Shown here one piece after another: positions 13,712 to 21,273 of a DNA stretch of 27,315 nt. How positions within the stretch are numbered: the stretch's first letter is position 1; each line of letters opens with the position of its first letter. A program made the translations under genes and the position numbers. The DNA lies in the NCBI GenBank assembly GCA_964532225.1, contig CAZHHM010000022.1:1-27315 (forward strand). The letters are read 5' to 3'. A model generated the notes under the pieces. The model ran no database searches, was not told where the DNA came from, and was given only the letters and a program-made list of their open reading frames with translations. The stretch comes from CAZHHM01 sp964532225 (lineage in GTDB: Bacteria; Margulisbacteria; WOR-1; JAKLHX01).

Positions 13712-14500
13712 TTATACAATGAACCTTCCGCCGAGGTACCACTCCATGATCTGGACCCCGAAGAAAATGAAGATCAGGGCAGAGAGCGCGATGAAAGGCC
13801 CGAAAGCGATCTCATCGGTCCTCCCCTTCTTTCCAAGGAGCAGCATGGGAAGGATGATCGCGGCAGCCAGGAAATAAGAGCCGAACATGACAGGCACTAT
13901 CATACCGGTCCCGAAGAAAGCCCCTGCTGCGAACGTCAGCTTTATGTCACCGCCGCCCATGGCCTCCTTTTTATAGATCTTCGTACCGGCAAGATAGACA
14001 CAATACATAAAGCCCGCTCCGAGAATAGCGGCAAGCAGTCCGTTAACGAACTGTCCCCTGTAAAGAGCGTAAGCAAGCCCGGTCAGCGCCGCGAGGGCGT
14101 TCACCTGGTCGGGAATTATCTGAGTGTTGATGTCGGTAAATGTCAGCACGATCAGCAGGCAGATGAAAACGGTGTTGAAGAGCAGGTCAGGGGTGGCCCC
14201 GAACTTAAGGAAAGAGGCCACGAAAAGCACTGCCGTCAGGAGCTCAACCGCCGGATACTGCATGCTGATGCCTGTCCCGCAGCCTTTGCACCTGCCACGT
14301 TGCAGCAAAAAGCTGATCACCGGCACAAGTTCCGCAGCTCTGAGCCTTTTTCCGCATGAAGGGCACGAGGACGGAGGGGAGACGACTGACCTGTCGGCGG
14401 GAAGCCTGTATATGCATACGTTCAAAAAACTGCCCACAACTGCTCCGAAAGCAAAGACAAAAAAGATGTCCATCGTCTTGATATTAACAAAATGCGGCAT
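13712..14500 (-). CDS. pilD: Type IV prepilin peptidase PilD/GspO
   Basis: Inner-membrane aspartyl protease (family A24) that cuts prepilin leaders and N-methylates the new N-terminus. At 262 aa it has the N-terminal GSFLNVCIYRLP motif, the cytoplasmic zinc site with two CxxC pairs (CPSCGKRL and CKGCG), the first catalytic aspartate in FTDINTQIIPD and the second in GGGDIKL. Up to eight membrane helices are visible. The ATG at 14500 has a G-rich SD upstream; the ATG at 14473 (MDIFF) is an alternative. It is divergent from pilB, and its substrates are the four prepilins at 18648-21208. Confidence 0.95.
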   Translation of the reverse strand: MPHFVNIKTMDIFFVFAFGAVVGSFLNVCIYRLPADRSVVSPPSSCPSCGKRLRAAELVPVISFLLQRGRCKGCGTGISMQYPAVELLTAVLFVASFLKFGATPDLLFNTVFICLLIVLTFTDINTQIIPDQVNALAALTGLAYALYRGQFVNGLLAAILGAGFMYCVYLAGTKIYKKEAMGGGDIKLTFAAGAFFGTGMIVPVMFGSYFLAAAIILPMLLLGKKGRTDEIAFGPFIALSALIFIFFGVQIMEWYLGGRFIV

Positions 14501-14534
14501 CTTAGTAAATCCCCGCCGTCCCTGCCAAATAGTA

Positions 14535-14563
14535 TTTACAATATCAGCGATGCATTCTATAAT
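14535..14563 (+). promoter_or_regulatory. Sigma-70-type promoter for pilB
   Basis: TTTACA (14535-14540), a 17-base spacer, then TATAAT (14558-14563). It leaves about 30 bases of leader before the ATG at 14600. The same TTTACA-17-TATAAT arrangement precedes the PilM-PilN gene. Confidence 0.7.
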
Positions 14564-14599
14564 TCAAAAAAGAAACACAGAAAGTCCGGGAGACTAAAA

Positions 14600-16303
14600 A
14601 TGAAAACAAGGAAATCCCTAGGCGACAGTCTCGTCGAAAAGGGCATAATCACAAAATCCCAGCTGCAAAAAGCCGAGGTCGAATCAAAAAAGACGTACGA
14701 ACCGCTCCGCAAGGTACTTGTAAGGCTGGGAATGATCAAAGAAGCCGACATCATCAATTTCTTCGAGCAGGAGCTCAACATCTCCTATATAAATATGGAC
14801 AGTTATGTCATCGACCCCAAGATAATCGCCATGATCCCTGACACGTTCGCTAAAAAAGCCCAGGTAATCCCGATCTTCAAGACAAGGGACATACTTACCG
14901 TCGCCATGGTAGATCCCCTTGATGTCATGACGCTTGACGACCTGAGGACACTTACAAAATGCATCGTTGAGCCCATGCTCACGAGCGAAGCGGACTTTGA
15001 AAAAGCCTACACGCAGTATTACAAGACCGGGGCAAATATCTACAGCACAATAAGCAGCATCCATAAAGAAGTGTCTGACGACGACCCGACCCAGGACAAG
15101 GAAGAGGACACCTCTACCGAAAAGATGAGGCTGGCCGCGGAGCAGGCCCCTATCATCAAACTGGTCAATCTTCTTATTGATGAGGCGATAACGAACAAGG
15201 CCTCCGACATCCATATCAATCCCGAAGAGAACGTGGTCAGGATAAGGTACAGGATCGACGGCATCCTCCACGAGACATCGACCCTTCCGAAGAACCTTCA
15301 GGCGGCCGTCATCTCCAGAATAAAGATAATGTCAGAGATGAACATAGCCGTGAAGAGGCATCCTCAGGACGGCAGACTGCAGGTAAGGCTCAGGGACAAG
15401 CAGGTTGAGCTCAGGGTCTCTTCATTCCCCACCATACACGGCGAGAACCTGGTCATGAGGATACTCGACCCTGACAGCGTCATGCTCGGTCTCGACGACC
15501 TGGGGCTGGACAAAGCGAACCTTGAGCTCTTCAAACAGATGATAAAAAGGCCGCACGGAATTTTCCTGGTCACGGGTCCTACCGGATCAGGAAAGACCAC
15601 GACCCTTTATTCGGCCCTTTCCTCGATAAACTCGATAGACAAGAACATAATCACGCTTGAAGACCCTGTTGAATACCAGCTCGAAATGGTAAGGCAGGCC
15701 CAGATCAACATCAAGGCCGGCCTGACCTTTGCCAACGGCCTCAGGTCCATACTGAGACAGGACCCTGACATAATACTCGTCGGAGAGATAAGGGACAAAG
15801 AAACTGCGGAGATAGCTGTCCAGTCCGCTTTGACAGGCCACCTGGTATTCTCCACTCTTCACACGAACGACGCGCCCGGCGCGCTGACAAGGCTTATTGA
15901 TATGGGGATCGAACCTTTCCTGGTATCGTCCTCGATAGTCGGGATCCTTGCCCAGAGGCTTGTCAGGAGACTGTGTCCCGCATGCCGCAAATCCTATACG
16001 CCCGAAAAAGAGCTTCTGGACGGGCTTGGCATACCGGCGAACAAAGATGTCAAGCTGTATGCCGCCAGCGGCTGCGCAAAATGCAAATCCACCGGATATA
16101 AGGGAAGGATCGGGATCTACGAGCTACTTGCTGTGGATGAAGAGGTAAGGGAAATGGTGATACGGAGACAATCCGCCGATGCGATAAGGAAATACGCTTC
16201 CGAGAAAAAGGGCATGCAGGCCCTTAGAAGGGACGGAATAAGCAAGGCGCTCGAGGGCATAACCACCATCGAAGAAGTGCTCAGGGTGACCACTACGGAT
16301 TAA
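14600..16303 (+). CDS. pilB: Type IV pilus assembly ATPase PilB
   Basis: Hexameric cytoplasmic ATPase that drives pilus extension. The start at 14600 (567 aa) is chosen because a GGGAG SD precedes it and the protein then begins with the MshEN-type N-domain (SLGDSLVEKGIITKSQLQKA); the ATG at 14492 would lie before the promoter. Motifs are Walker A GPTGSGKTTT (about 326-335), the Asp box, Walker B ILVGEIRD (about 392) and the PilB tetracysteine zinc site (CPAC about 459, CAKC about 492). pilC follows after 2 bases. Confidence 0.95.
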   Translation: MKTRKSLGDSLVEKGIITKSQLQKAEVESKKTYEPLRKVLVRLGMIKEADIINFFEQELNISYINMDSYVIDPKIIAMIPDTFAKKAQVIPIFKTRDILTVAMVDPLDVMTLDDLRTLTKCIVEPMLTSEADFEKAYTQYYKTGANIYSTISSIHKEVSDDDPTQDKEEDTSTEKMRLAAEQAPIIKLVNLLIDEAITNKASDIHINPEENVVRIRYRIDGILHETSTLPKNLQAAVISRIKIMSEMNIAVKRHPQDGRLQVRLRDKQVELRVSSFPTIHGENLVMRILDPDSVMLGLDDLGLDKANLELFKQMIKRPHGIFLVTGPTGSGKTTTLYSALSSINSIDKNIITLEDPVEYQLEMVRQAQINIKAGLTFANGLRSILRQDPDIILVGEIRDKETAEIAVQSALTGHLVFSTLHTNDAPGALTRLIDMGIEPFLVSSSIVGILAQRLVRRLCPACRKSYTPEKELLDGLGIPANKDVKLYAASGCAKCKSTGYKGRIGIYELLAVDEEVREMVIRRQSADAIRKYASEKKGMQALRRDGISKALEGITTIEEVLRVTTTD

Positions 16304-16305
16304 AG

Positions 16306-17535
16306 ATGCCAACTTACGTATATACCTGTCTGGGAAAATACGGCAATAAGATATGCAAGACGGTCGAGGCCGAGTCAAAGGGAGCTTTATCGGACTATCT
16401 GTCCAAATCCGGCAATACCGTGATCTCCATCGAAGAAAAAAAGACCGACTTTTCTTTCAATTCTTTCTCTGATTTCCTGGACAGCATGTTCTCAAAGGTA
16501 AAAGTGAACCACATGGTCACTTTTCTTGTCCAGCTGTCAAGCATGCTCGACGCCGGGATCCCCTTGCCCGCCGCTCTCGAGACAGTGGGAAAACAGACCG
16601 AGAACAAGATCCTCCGGAACGCGATACTAGACGTCACTTCAGACATCAAGGGCGGATCGACCTTTTCGCAGGCCCTCTCAAAGTACCGGAACATCTTCAA
16701 CCCGATGTTCATAAATCTGATATCCACGGGCGAAGCTTCGGGCAACCTTGACGAGATACTTAAAAGGCTGGCGAACTTTTCGGAGAGAGAGGCCGAGCTC
16801 AAGCAGAGGATATCCTCGGCAACGTTCTATCCTTTGATACTGGTGGTCGCAGGGACCGGAGTGATAATTTTTGTCATCATGACGGTGATCCCTCCTTTCG
16901 CCCGGATATTCACTGAAAGCGGCGTCCCTCTGCCCCTCCCGACGCTTGTGCTTTATACCCTGAGCCAGGTATTCTCGGCGGCCTGGTTCTACATCCTTCC
17001 TGTCATAATCGCGGCATATTTCGGTTTCAAATACTGGGCTGGGAGCCCGCAGGGCAAGCCCATAGTCGATAACGCTCTGCTAAACCTCCCTCTCTGGGGG
17101 AACCTGATCAGAAAGGTCGAAATAGCCAGGCTTTCAAGAACTCTCGCGGCACTGCTACAGAGCGGCGTCCCGATGATCAGATCTCTCGAGCTGACACAAA
17201 AGACCGTATCTCTCACGCCCATCTCAGATGCCATTGGCAATGCTTTGCTTGAGGTGAACAGAGGAAAGAACATGAGCACCCCTCTCAGGGACAGCAAGCA
17301 GTTCACCAACATGGCCATTTACATGGTCGCCGTGGGCGAAGAGACCGGCACAATTGAAGCGATGCTCAATAAGGTCGCCGATTTCTATGATATGGAGACC
17401 GATTTCGCGATCAAGAAACTGACATCCATGCTTGAGCCGATCTTCCTGGTGGTGATAGGCGGGATGGTGGCATTCATCTTTGCTTCGATCCTGCTTCCGA
17501 TATTTAACATGGTAAAGGCGATCAAACGTCTCTAG
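16306..17535 (+). CDS. pilC: Type IV pilus inner-membrane platform protein PilC
   Basis: Polytopic platform protein that couples PilB/PilT rotation to pilin insertion. At 409 aa it carries two T2SF domains, one at about 65-190 (VTFLVQLSSMLDAGIPLPAALE) and one at about 270-395 (RLSRTLAALLQSGVPMIRSLE, then GEETGTIEAMLNKVADFYD). Three main membrane segments lie near 170-192, 220-242 and 378-400. It begins 2 bases after pilB and is surely co-transcribed. Confidence 0.95.
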   Translation: MPTYVYTCLGKYGNKICKTVEAESKGALSDYLSKSGNTVISIEEKKTDFSFNSFSDFLDSMFSKVKVNHMVTFLVQLSSMLDAGIPLPAALETVGKQTENKILRNAILDVTSDIKGGSTFSQALSKYRNIFNPMFINLISTGEASGNLDEILKRLANFSEREAELKQRISSATFYPLILVVAGTGVIIFVIMTVIPPFARIFTESGVPLPLPTLVLYTLSQVFSAAWFYILPVIIAAYFGFKYWAGSPQGKPIVDNALLNLPLWGNLIRKVEIARLSRTLAALLQSGVPMIRSLELTQKTVSLTPISDAIGNALLEVNRGKNMSTPLRDSKQFTNMAIYMVAVGEETGTIEAMLNKVADFYDMETDFAIKKLTSMLEPIFLVVIGGMVAFIFASILLPIFNMVKAIKRL

Positions 17536-17551
17536 TCCGTGACCGCAATAC

Positions 17552-17560
17552 TGATATAAT
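17552..17560 (+). promoter_or_regulatory. Extended -10 promoter for pilT
   Basis: TGATATAAT, a full TGN-TATAAT extended -10, lies 30 bases before the pilT start. No convincing -35 box can be seen, as often with extended -10 promoters. It would allow pilT and the first pilin to be made apart from pilBC. Confidence 0.55.
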
Positions 17561-17589
17561 GGGATACGGCAAAAGAAGGGAGCTTTAAC

Positions 17590-18648
17590 TTGGAGATCAA
17601 AGAATACCTTAAACGGACTGTAGAGAGCGGGGCCTCGGACTTCCATCTTGTTGTCGGGTCCTATCCGATGATGAGGCTTCACGGAAAGCTCATCCCTCTT
17701 GAGAACATCTTTCTCGACAACGAAACGATACTGAACATGGTCATGTCGCTGCTGAATGACAAGCAGAAAGAGATGCTTGAATCACAAAGGGACCTGGATT
17801 TTTCAGTAAGCGTCGAGGAGAAGTACAGGTTCAGGGCCAACGCCCACTACCAGAGAGGGACTATAGCCGCGGCCTTCAGGAGCATCCCGAGGGATATCCC
17901 TTCGGCAGAGTCCCTGATGCTGCCCAACATCATATACGAATTCGCAAAACAGCCCAGGGGCCTGATACTTGTTACCGGACCTACGGGAAGCGGAAAATCG
18001 ACCACTCAAGCCGTGCTGATAAACATCATCAATAACACGCGCGACCGTCATATCATCACGGTGGAAGACCCGATCGAGTTCATGCACTCCAACAAAAAAT
18101 CTCTCATCGAGCAGAGAGAGATCGGAGTTGACTCGCCGTCTTTCCAGAGCGCCCTCAAGTATGTCCTGAGGCAGGACCCCGATGTGATACTCGTGGGAGA
18201 AATGAGGGACCTTGAGTCCATCACCGCAGCCATAACATCGGCCGAAACGGGACATCTTGTCATATCTACCCTGCACACCAACGATGCCGTACAGACGGTG
18301 GACAGGATAGTCGACGTGTTCCCTCCCCACCAGCAGAACCAGGTAAGGCTGCAGCTGTCCATGACGCTCCAGGGCATCATGTCGCAGCAGCTCGTCGAAA
18401 GGATGGACGGCAAAGGGCTTGCTCTTGCATCTGAAGTGCTTAACGTAAATTCCGGTATCAGGAACATCATACGCAAAGGCAACACACAGGAGCTGACCTC
18501 CATGATAGAGATCGGGGCCAAACAGGGGATGCACACCATGGACACGTCCCTTCTCAATCTGTACAAAGCCGGGGTCATCAGCAAGGAAGTAGCACTTTCA
18601 AAAGCTATTAACCTGGAGCATCTCGAAAGGATAATGTCGAGGTTCTGA
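17590..18648 (+). CDS. pilT: Type IV pilus retraction ATPase PilT
   Basis: Cytoplasmic ATPase that powers pilus retraction and twitching. At 352 aa it has the PilT N-domain (ASDFHLVVGSYPMMRLHGKL), Walker A GPTGSGKSTT (about 130-139), Walker B ILVGEMRDLES and the C-terminal NIIRKGNTQELTSMI region equivalent to the PilT retraction motif. The start is TTG at 17590, fixed by a GGGAG SD 7 bases upstream. The stop shares one base with the start of the first prepilin gene (TGATG). Confidence 0.95.
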   Translation: MEIKEYLKRTVESGASDFHLVVGSYPMMRLHGKLIPLENIFLDNETILNMVMSLLNDKQKEMLESQRDLDFSVSVEEKYRFRANAHYQRGTIAAAFRSIPRDIPSAESLMLPNIIYEFAKQPRGLILVTGPTGSGKSTTQAVLINIINNTRDRHIITVEDPIEFMHSNKKSLIEQREIGVDSPSFQSALKYVLRQDPDVILVGEMRDLESITAAITSAETGHLVISTLHTNDAVQTVDRIVDVFPPHQQNQVRLQLSMTLQGIMSQQLVERMDGKGLALASEVLNVNSGIRNIIRKGNTQELTSMIEIGAKQGMHTMDTSLLNLYKAGVISKEVALSKAINLEHLERIMSRF

Positions 18649-19103
18649 TGCACAGCAAGAAAGCCTTTACCCTAATAGAGCTGCTGATCGTGATCCTTAT
18701 CATAGGAATCCTTGTCGCAATAGCGCTGCCAAGCTTTACGGGATTGAGACAGGAAGCAAAAAAGGCAAGGGCATTCGGCGATATCAAGACAATATTCACT
18801 CTTGTCGAAGCATATTCCGGCAAGAACAATGTTTTCCCGGAAAGTATTGAGATCGCGGTCACTGCTGAAGGAAGCATATTGAGCAGTGTGCCTAAGGACC
18901 CGTTCAGCCCCGGGAATTCCGGATATACCATGATCAAAGACACGAACACTCCGACCAGGTTCTATGCCATAACCTCGGTCGGGACGGACGGAGCTGCATC
19001 CGCGATAACAATAGACAATTCAACGGGCCTGGTAACGTGCTCCGGCGATGACCTTGGAAAAACGAACGGTCTGGCTCCTGAAGGCAACCAGAACTGGAAA
19101 TAA
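18648..19103 (+). CDS. Type IV prepilin-like protein 1 (alanine at -1)
   Basis: A 151-aa prepilin. The leader MHSKKA is cut before FTLIELLIVILIIGILVA; glutamate at mature position 5 is present, but the residue before the cut is alanine instead of the usual glycine. Beyond the membrane helix the globular part follows the GspG plan: KDPF…GYT, then YAITSVGTDG and a C-terminal DDLGKTNG..PEGNQNW that parallels the calcium-binding DDIGNW end of GspG. It is translated with pilT (1-base overlap), so it is probably made at lower level than the 19180 pilin and may be a minor pilin. Confidence 0.9.
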   Translation: MHSKKAFTLIELLIVILIIGILVAIALPSFTGLRQEAKKARAFGDIKTIFTLVEAYSGKNNVFPESIEIAVTAEGSILSSVPKDPFSPGNSGYTMIKDTNTPTRFYAITSVGTDGAASAITIDNSTGLVTCSGDDLGKTNGLAPEGNQNWK

Positions 19104-19108
19104 ATCTG

Positions 19109-19137
19109 TTGCAATTGACAGAATGCTATTGTATACT
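19109..19137 (+). promoter_or_regulatory. Promoter of the probable major pilin
   Basis: TTGCAA (19109-19114), a 17-base spacer, then TATACT (19132-19137), in the gap between the two pilin genes. No GG-N10-GC sigma-54 signature is present here, although pilin genes in some bacteria use sigma-54. Confidence 0.55.
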
Positions 19138-19179
19138 TCAAAAAAGCTAATTCGAAAAGCCGGAAGGGGGTGAAATCGA

Positions 19180-19623
19180 ATGTCTAGAAAATCAGGTTTC
19201 ACGCTGATAGAGCTCCTGATCGTTATGGTAGTGATAGGTATTCTTGTCGCTATCGCCATACCGAGCTTCAGGGGAATGCAGAATGAAGCCAAGAAAGCGA
19301 AGGCACAGGGAGATCTCAGGGTATTGAAACTGGCAGCAGAAGCCTATTATGCCAGGAACAATACAGTCCCCGCCAGCCTTAACGTCCTTACGAACGAAGG
19401 GACCGTGCTCCAGGTGCTGCCCAAAGATCCGTTCACGGCAGCCGGACAGTACACCTACAAAACAGCTCCAGCAGGGACACCAACGTACTATGCGATCACA
19501 TCGGTAGGTACAAATGCTGCGGACAATACGACTTTGGGTGATACAGGTATAGTTACGAGCGCTTCGGACGATATCGGCGTGACTAACGGAACACCTCCGT
19601 CAGGGAACTCCAACTGGCAATAG
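19180..19623 (+). CDS. pilA: Type IV prepilin, probable major pilin
   Basis: A 147-aa prepilin with leader MSRKSG and mature start FTLIELLIVMVVIGILVAIAIPSF (glutamate at +5). The globular part shares KDPF, YYAITSVGTN and a C-terminal SDDIGVTNG..PSGNSNW with pilin 1, the GspG-like calcium-loop layout. It has its own promoter, a near-ideal SD (AAGGGGGTGA) and a strong terminator directly downstream, so it forms a single-gene, highly expressed unit. This is why I call it the major subunit; a pseudopilin role is possible. Confidence 0.85.
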   Translation: MSRKSGFTLIELLIVMVVIGILVAIAIPSFRGMQNEAKKAKAQGDLRVLKLAAEAYYARNNTVPASLNVLTNEGTVLQVLPKDPFTAAGQYTYKTAPAGTPTYYAITSVGTNAADNTTLGDTGIVTSASDDIGVTNGTPPSGNSNWQ

Positions 19624-19654
19624 CCTTTGGAGCAGGACGATCAACATGTTGATA

Positions 19655-19686
19655 AGGCGCACCCCCGAAAGGGGGTGCCTTTTTTT
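19655..19686 (+). terminator. Strong intrinsic terminator after the major pilin
   Basis: GCACCCCC-GAAA-GGGGGTGC, an 8-bp GC stem with a GAAA loop and a further bulged extension, followed by seven T. A perfect 14-bp palindrome ATCAACATGTTGAT (19640-19653) lies just before it. Confidence 0.92.
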
Positions 19687-19738
19687 ATGCAAGTTTTGGC
19701 CCCCCTGCCACGAAATATAAGTGTAAAGGGGACAAGAT

Positions 19739-20728
19739 ATGAATATATTAAATGACGACCGCGGGATCACCTTGATGGAGATGATGATAGCTCTCTTGAT
19801 AATTTCTCTCATCTGGATGGCGGTCTGGTTCACCAACGGAAGAGGCGTGGTAAGTCCTCTCATGGAAGCGAAACCTGTTTCAGGCATTGGGGCAGGGGAA
19901 TCGGTAGCTTCGACGACAGGAGATACGGCAAACTTCACCGCGGCAGACCCTGCCAGCGTTGTCATTGAGAACGGCGGTATATCTTCGCCAACTACCGGTG
20001 TTGTACTCGATGCCGAGAACAACGTCGTTAAATCATTCGTAATGAACGCTCCCAAGGTGGCCTACAATCTGGGGACTTTCGTACCTTCAGTCGCGAGTGA
20101 AGGCGGCGGCAGCAAAGGTATACTTCCTGAAAGTATGCCTGCCTGCGTCGTAGATAAGGCAAGGCTTGTGCAAAGGCTTGTAGACACTAACTTTTTAACT
20201 ATGGTAACTGACGCTGACGGGACCACTTACTATCAGACGGGCACAGAATTCACTAACAGGTATAGCGAAGACCCTGAAGGGACAAAATCACAGATCACGG
20301 ACATGATAGTTGAGGTCAGGGCGGAGATCGGTGACCCGACCGACAGCGAAACCATAACTTCTCTCGGCGACCCTGAGGCCGTGGTCACTGTACTTACAGG
20401 TACCACCACCCCTAAAGCCGATACTCCGGTGAAAACAACTGATATGCCGGCATGCATAACCGACCCGGCAGCTATAATGGACAAACTGATCGAGCTTGGA
20501 TACATGAACCCTTCGACCAATATTGTCACCACCGCTTACGTTACGGTACAGACAGAGAACCCCGCAGGCTTGAGGTCTATACTTACCGAGGCCGTCAATC
20601 AGACCATCGTCGAGCTTACAGGGAACCCTCCTGAACCGGAAACGCTTACAGCCGATGTGGAAGCACTGTATTCCGCACTGAATACCAATGCGACCGTAAA
20701 TAGCGTGTCACTGGTCGCAACTCCTTGA
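19739..20728 (+). CDS. Large prepilin-like protein with an internally duplicated domain
   Basis: A 329-aa protein with a class III signal: leader MNILNDDRG, then ITLMEMMIALLIISLIWMAVW, with glutamate at mature position 5. After a threonine/serine/glycine-rich linker (about 35-130) come two related segments, about 133-219 and 236-314. Each starts MPAC, has a helix of the type LVQRLVDTNFL/IMDKLIELGYM, a DPEGTKSQ/NPAGLRSI turn, and ends GDPTDSET/GNPPEPET plus a helix. One cysteine per copy could form a disulfide. I know no such family. SD AAGGGG precedes the ATG. It is probably a minor pilin or tip protein of the neighbouring pilus. Confidence 0.75.
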   Translation: MNILNDDRGITLMEMMIALLIISLIWMAVWFTNGRGVVSPLMEAKPVSGIGAGESVASTTGDTANFTAADPASVVIENGGISSPTTGVVLDAENNVVKSFVMNAPKVAYNLGTFVPSVASEGGGSKGILPESMPACVVDKARLVQRLVDTNFLTMVTDADGTTYYQTGTEFTNRYSEDPEGTKSQITDMIVEVRAEIGDPTDSETITSLGDPEAVVTVLTGTTTPKADTPVKTTDMPACITDPAAIMDKLIELGYMNPSTNIVTTAYVTVQTENPAGLRSILTEAVNQTIVELTGNPPEPETLTADVEALYSALNTNATVNSVSLVATP

Positions 20729-20752
20729 GATAGGGCTCGTATCTGCTATAAT
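20725..20752 (+). promoter_or_regulatory. Promoter giving a near-leaderless pseudopilin mRNA
   Basis: TTGAGA (20725-20730), a 16-base spacer, then an extended -10 TGC-TATAAT (TATAAT at 20747-20752). The ATG at 20762 comes 9 bases after the -10, so the transcript should start within a few bases of the start codon; no SD is present. Confidence 0.6.
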
Positions 20753-20761
20753 CTTTCCGTA

Positions 20762-21208
20762 ATGAGGAATGATAGCGCATTCGGGCGCATCGAGCTGCTT
20801 GTGGCAATGCCTGTACTGGTGATACTGCTCATGGTGGTCACGCTGAACTTTCTGGCTTTTCACGACGAATCAAGGGAACTCCGCACAAAAGCGGACGTCA
20901 AGACCCTTGCCATGGCAGCCGAGCTCTTTGAGGCAAAATACGGACAGCTGCCAAGCAGCATTCTGGACATCCTCAAGGACGGAAAGATAGTTAGCGTACC
21001 TCCTATCGACAGCTACAAACCCAGCGAACCGATCAAGTACGGCATTTCGCCCGACAGCAGGAATTATGCCGTATGGTCGACCGGCAGGGACGGAAGGTCT
21101 TCTGAGTTCCTGAACTGGTCCGGGGACTCGCCTGTACCTTACGATACCGATGATATCGGTGCGACCTCCGGGACCATCCCCAACAGGAACTGGGATATAT
21201 TTAATTAA
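20762..21208 (+). CDS. Divergent prepilin-like protein
   Basis: A 148-aa protein with leader MRNDSA, then FGRIELLVAMPVLVILLMVVTLNFL. The usual FTLIE is altered to FGRIE, but glutamate +5 is kept and the residue before the cut is alanine, as in pilin 1. The globular part retains YAVWSTGRDG and a C-terminal TDDIGATSGTIPNRNW that matches the ends of the other two GspG-like pilins. The proline inside the membrane helix (AMPVLV) is unusual. It is probably a minor pilin. Translation seems to begin from a near-leaderless message. Confidence 0.8.
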   Translation: MRNDSAFGRIELLVAMPVLVILLMVVTLNFLAFHDESRELRTKADVKTLAMAAELFEAKYGQLPSSILDILKDGKIVSVPPIDSYKPSEPIKYGISPDSRNYAVWSTGRDGRSSEFLNWSGDSPVPYDTDDIGATSGTIPNRNWDIFN

Positions 21209-21215
21209 AAAAGTC

Positions 21216-21244
21216 TTTACAAAGAATATACCCACTGCTATAAT
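21216..21244 (+). promoter_or_regulatory. Promoter of the pilMNOPQ block
   Basis: TTTACA (21216-21221), a 17-base spacer and TATAAT (21239-21244) with an upstream TGC making an extended -10. Its -35 and spacer equal those of the pilB promoter, suggesting co-ordinate expression of the two assembly blocks. Confidence 0.7.
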
Positions 21245-21273
21245 TTTTTCAAAACGCAGGGAAGGAAGGCCAA

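Noticed and set aside
13711..13716. TATAAT on the minus strand before the O-antigen-ligase-like gene
   Set aside because: It overlaps the pilD stop codon and has no matching -35; the genes are only 16 bases apart and are probably co-transcribed.
13547..14359. 270-aa plus-strand open frame opposite pilD and the ligase
   Set aside because: Antisense to two well-recognised genes, with a highly charged, repetitive composition and no family likeness.
14492..14599. ATG at 14492 as the start of pilB
   Set aside because: It precedes the pilB promoter, overlaps the pilD start and adds 36 residues unlike the family; 14600 has an SD and the normal N-domain.
19115..19137. Perfect TTGACA at 19115-19120 as the -35 of the major pilin
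   Set aside because: Only 11 bases separate it from TATACT; the TTGCAA six bases earlier gives the proper 17-base spacing.
19690..19740. TTGGCCCCCCTGCC before the 19739 gene as a sigma-54 promoter
   Set aside because: GG is followed after 10 bases by AC, not GC, so the invariant -12 element is missing.
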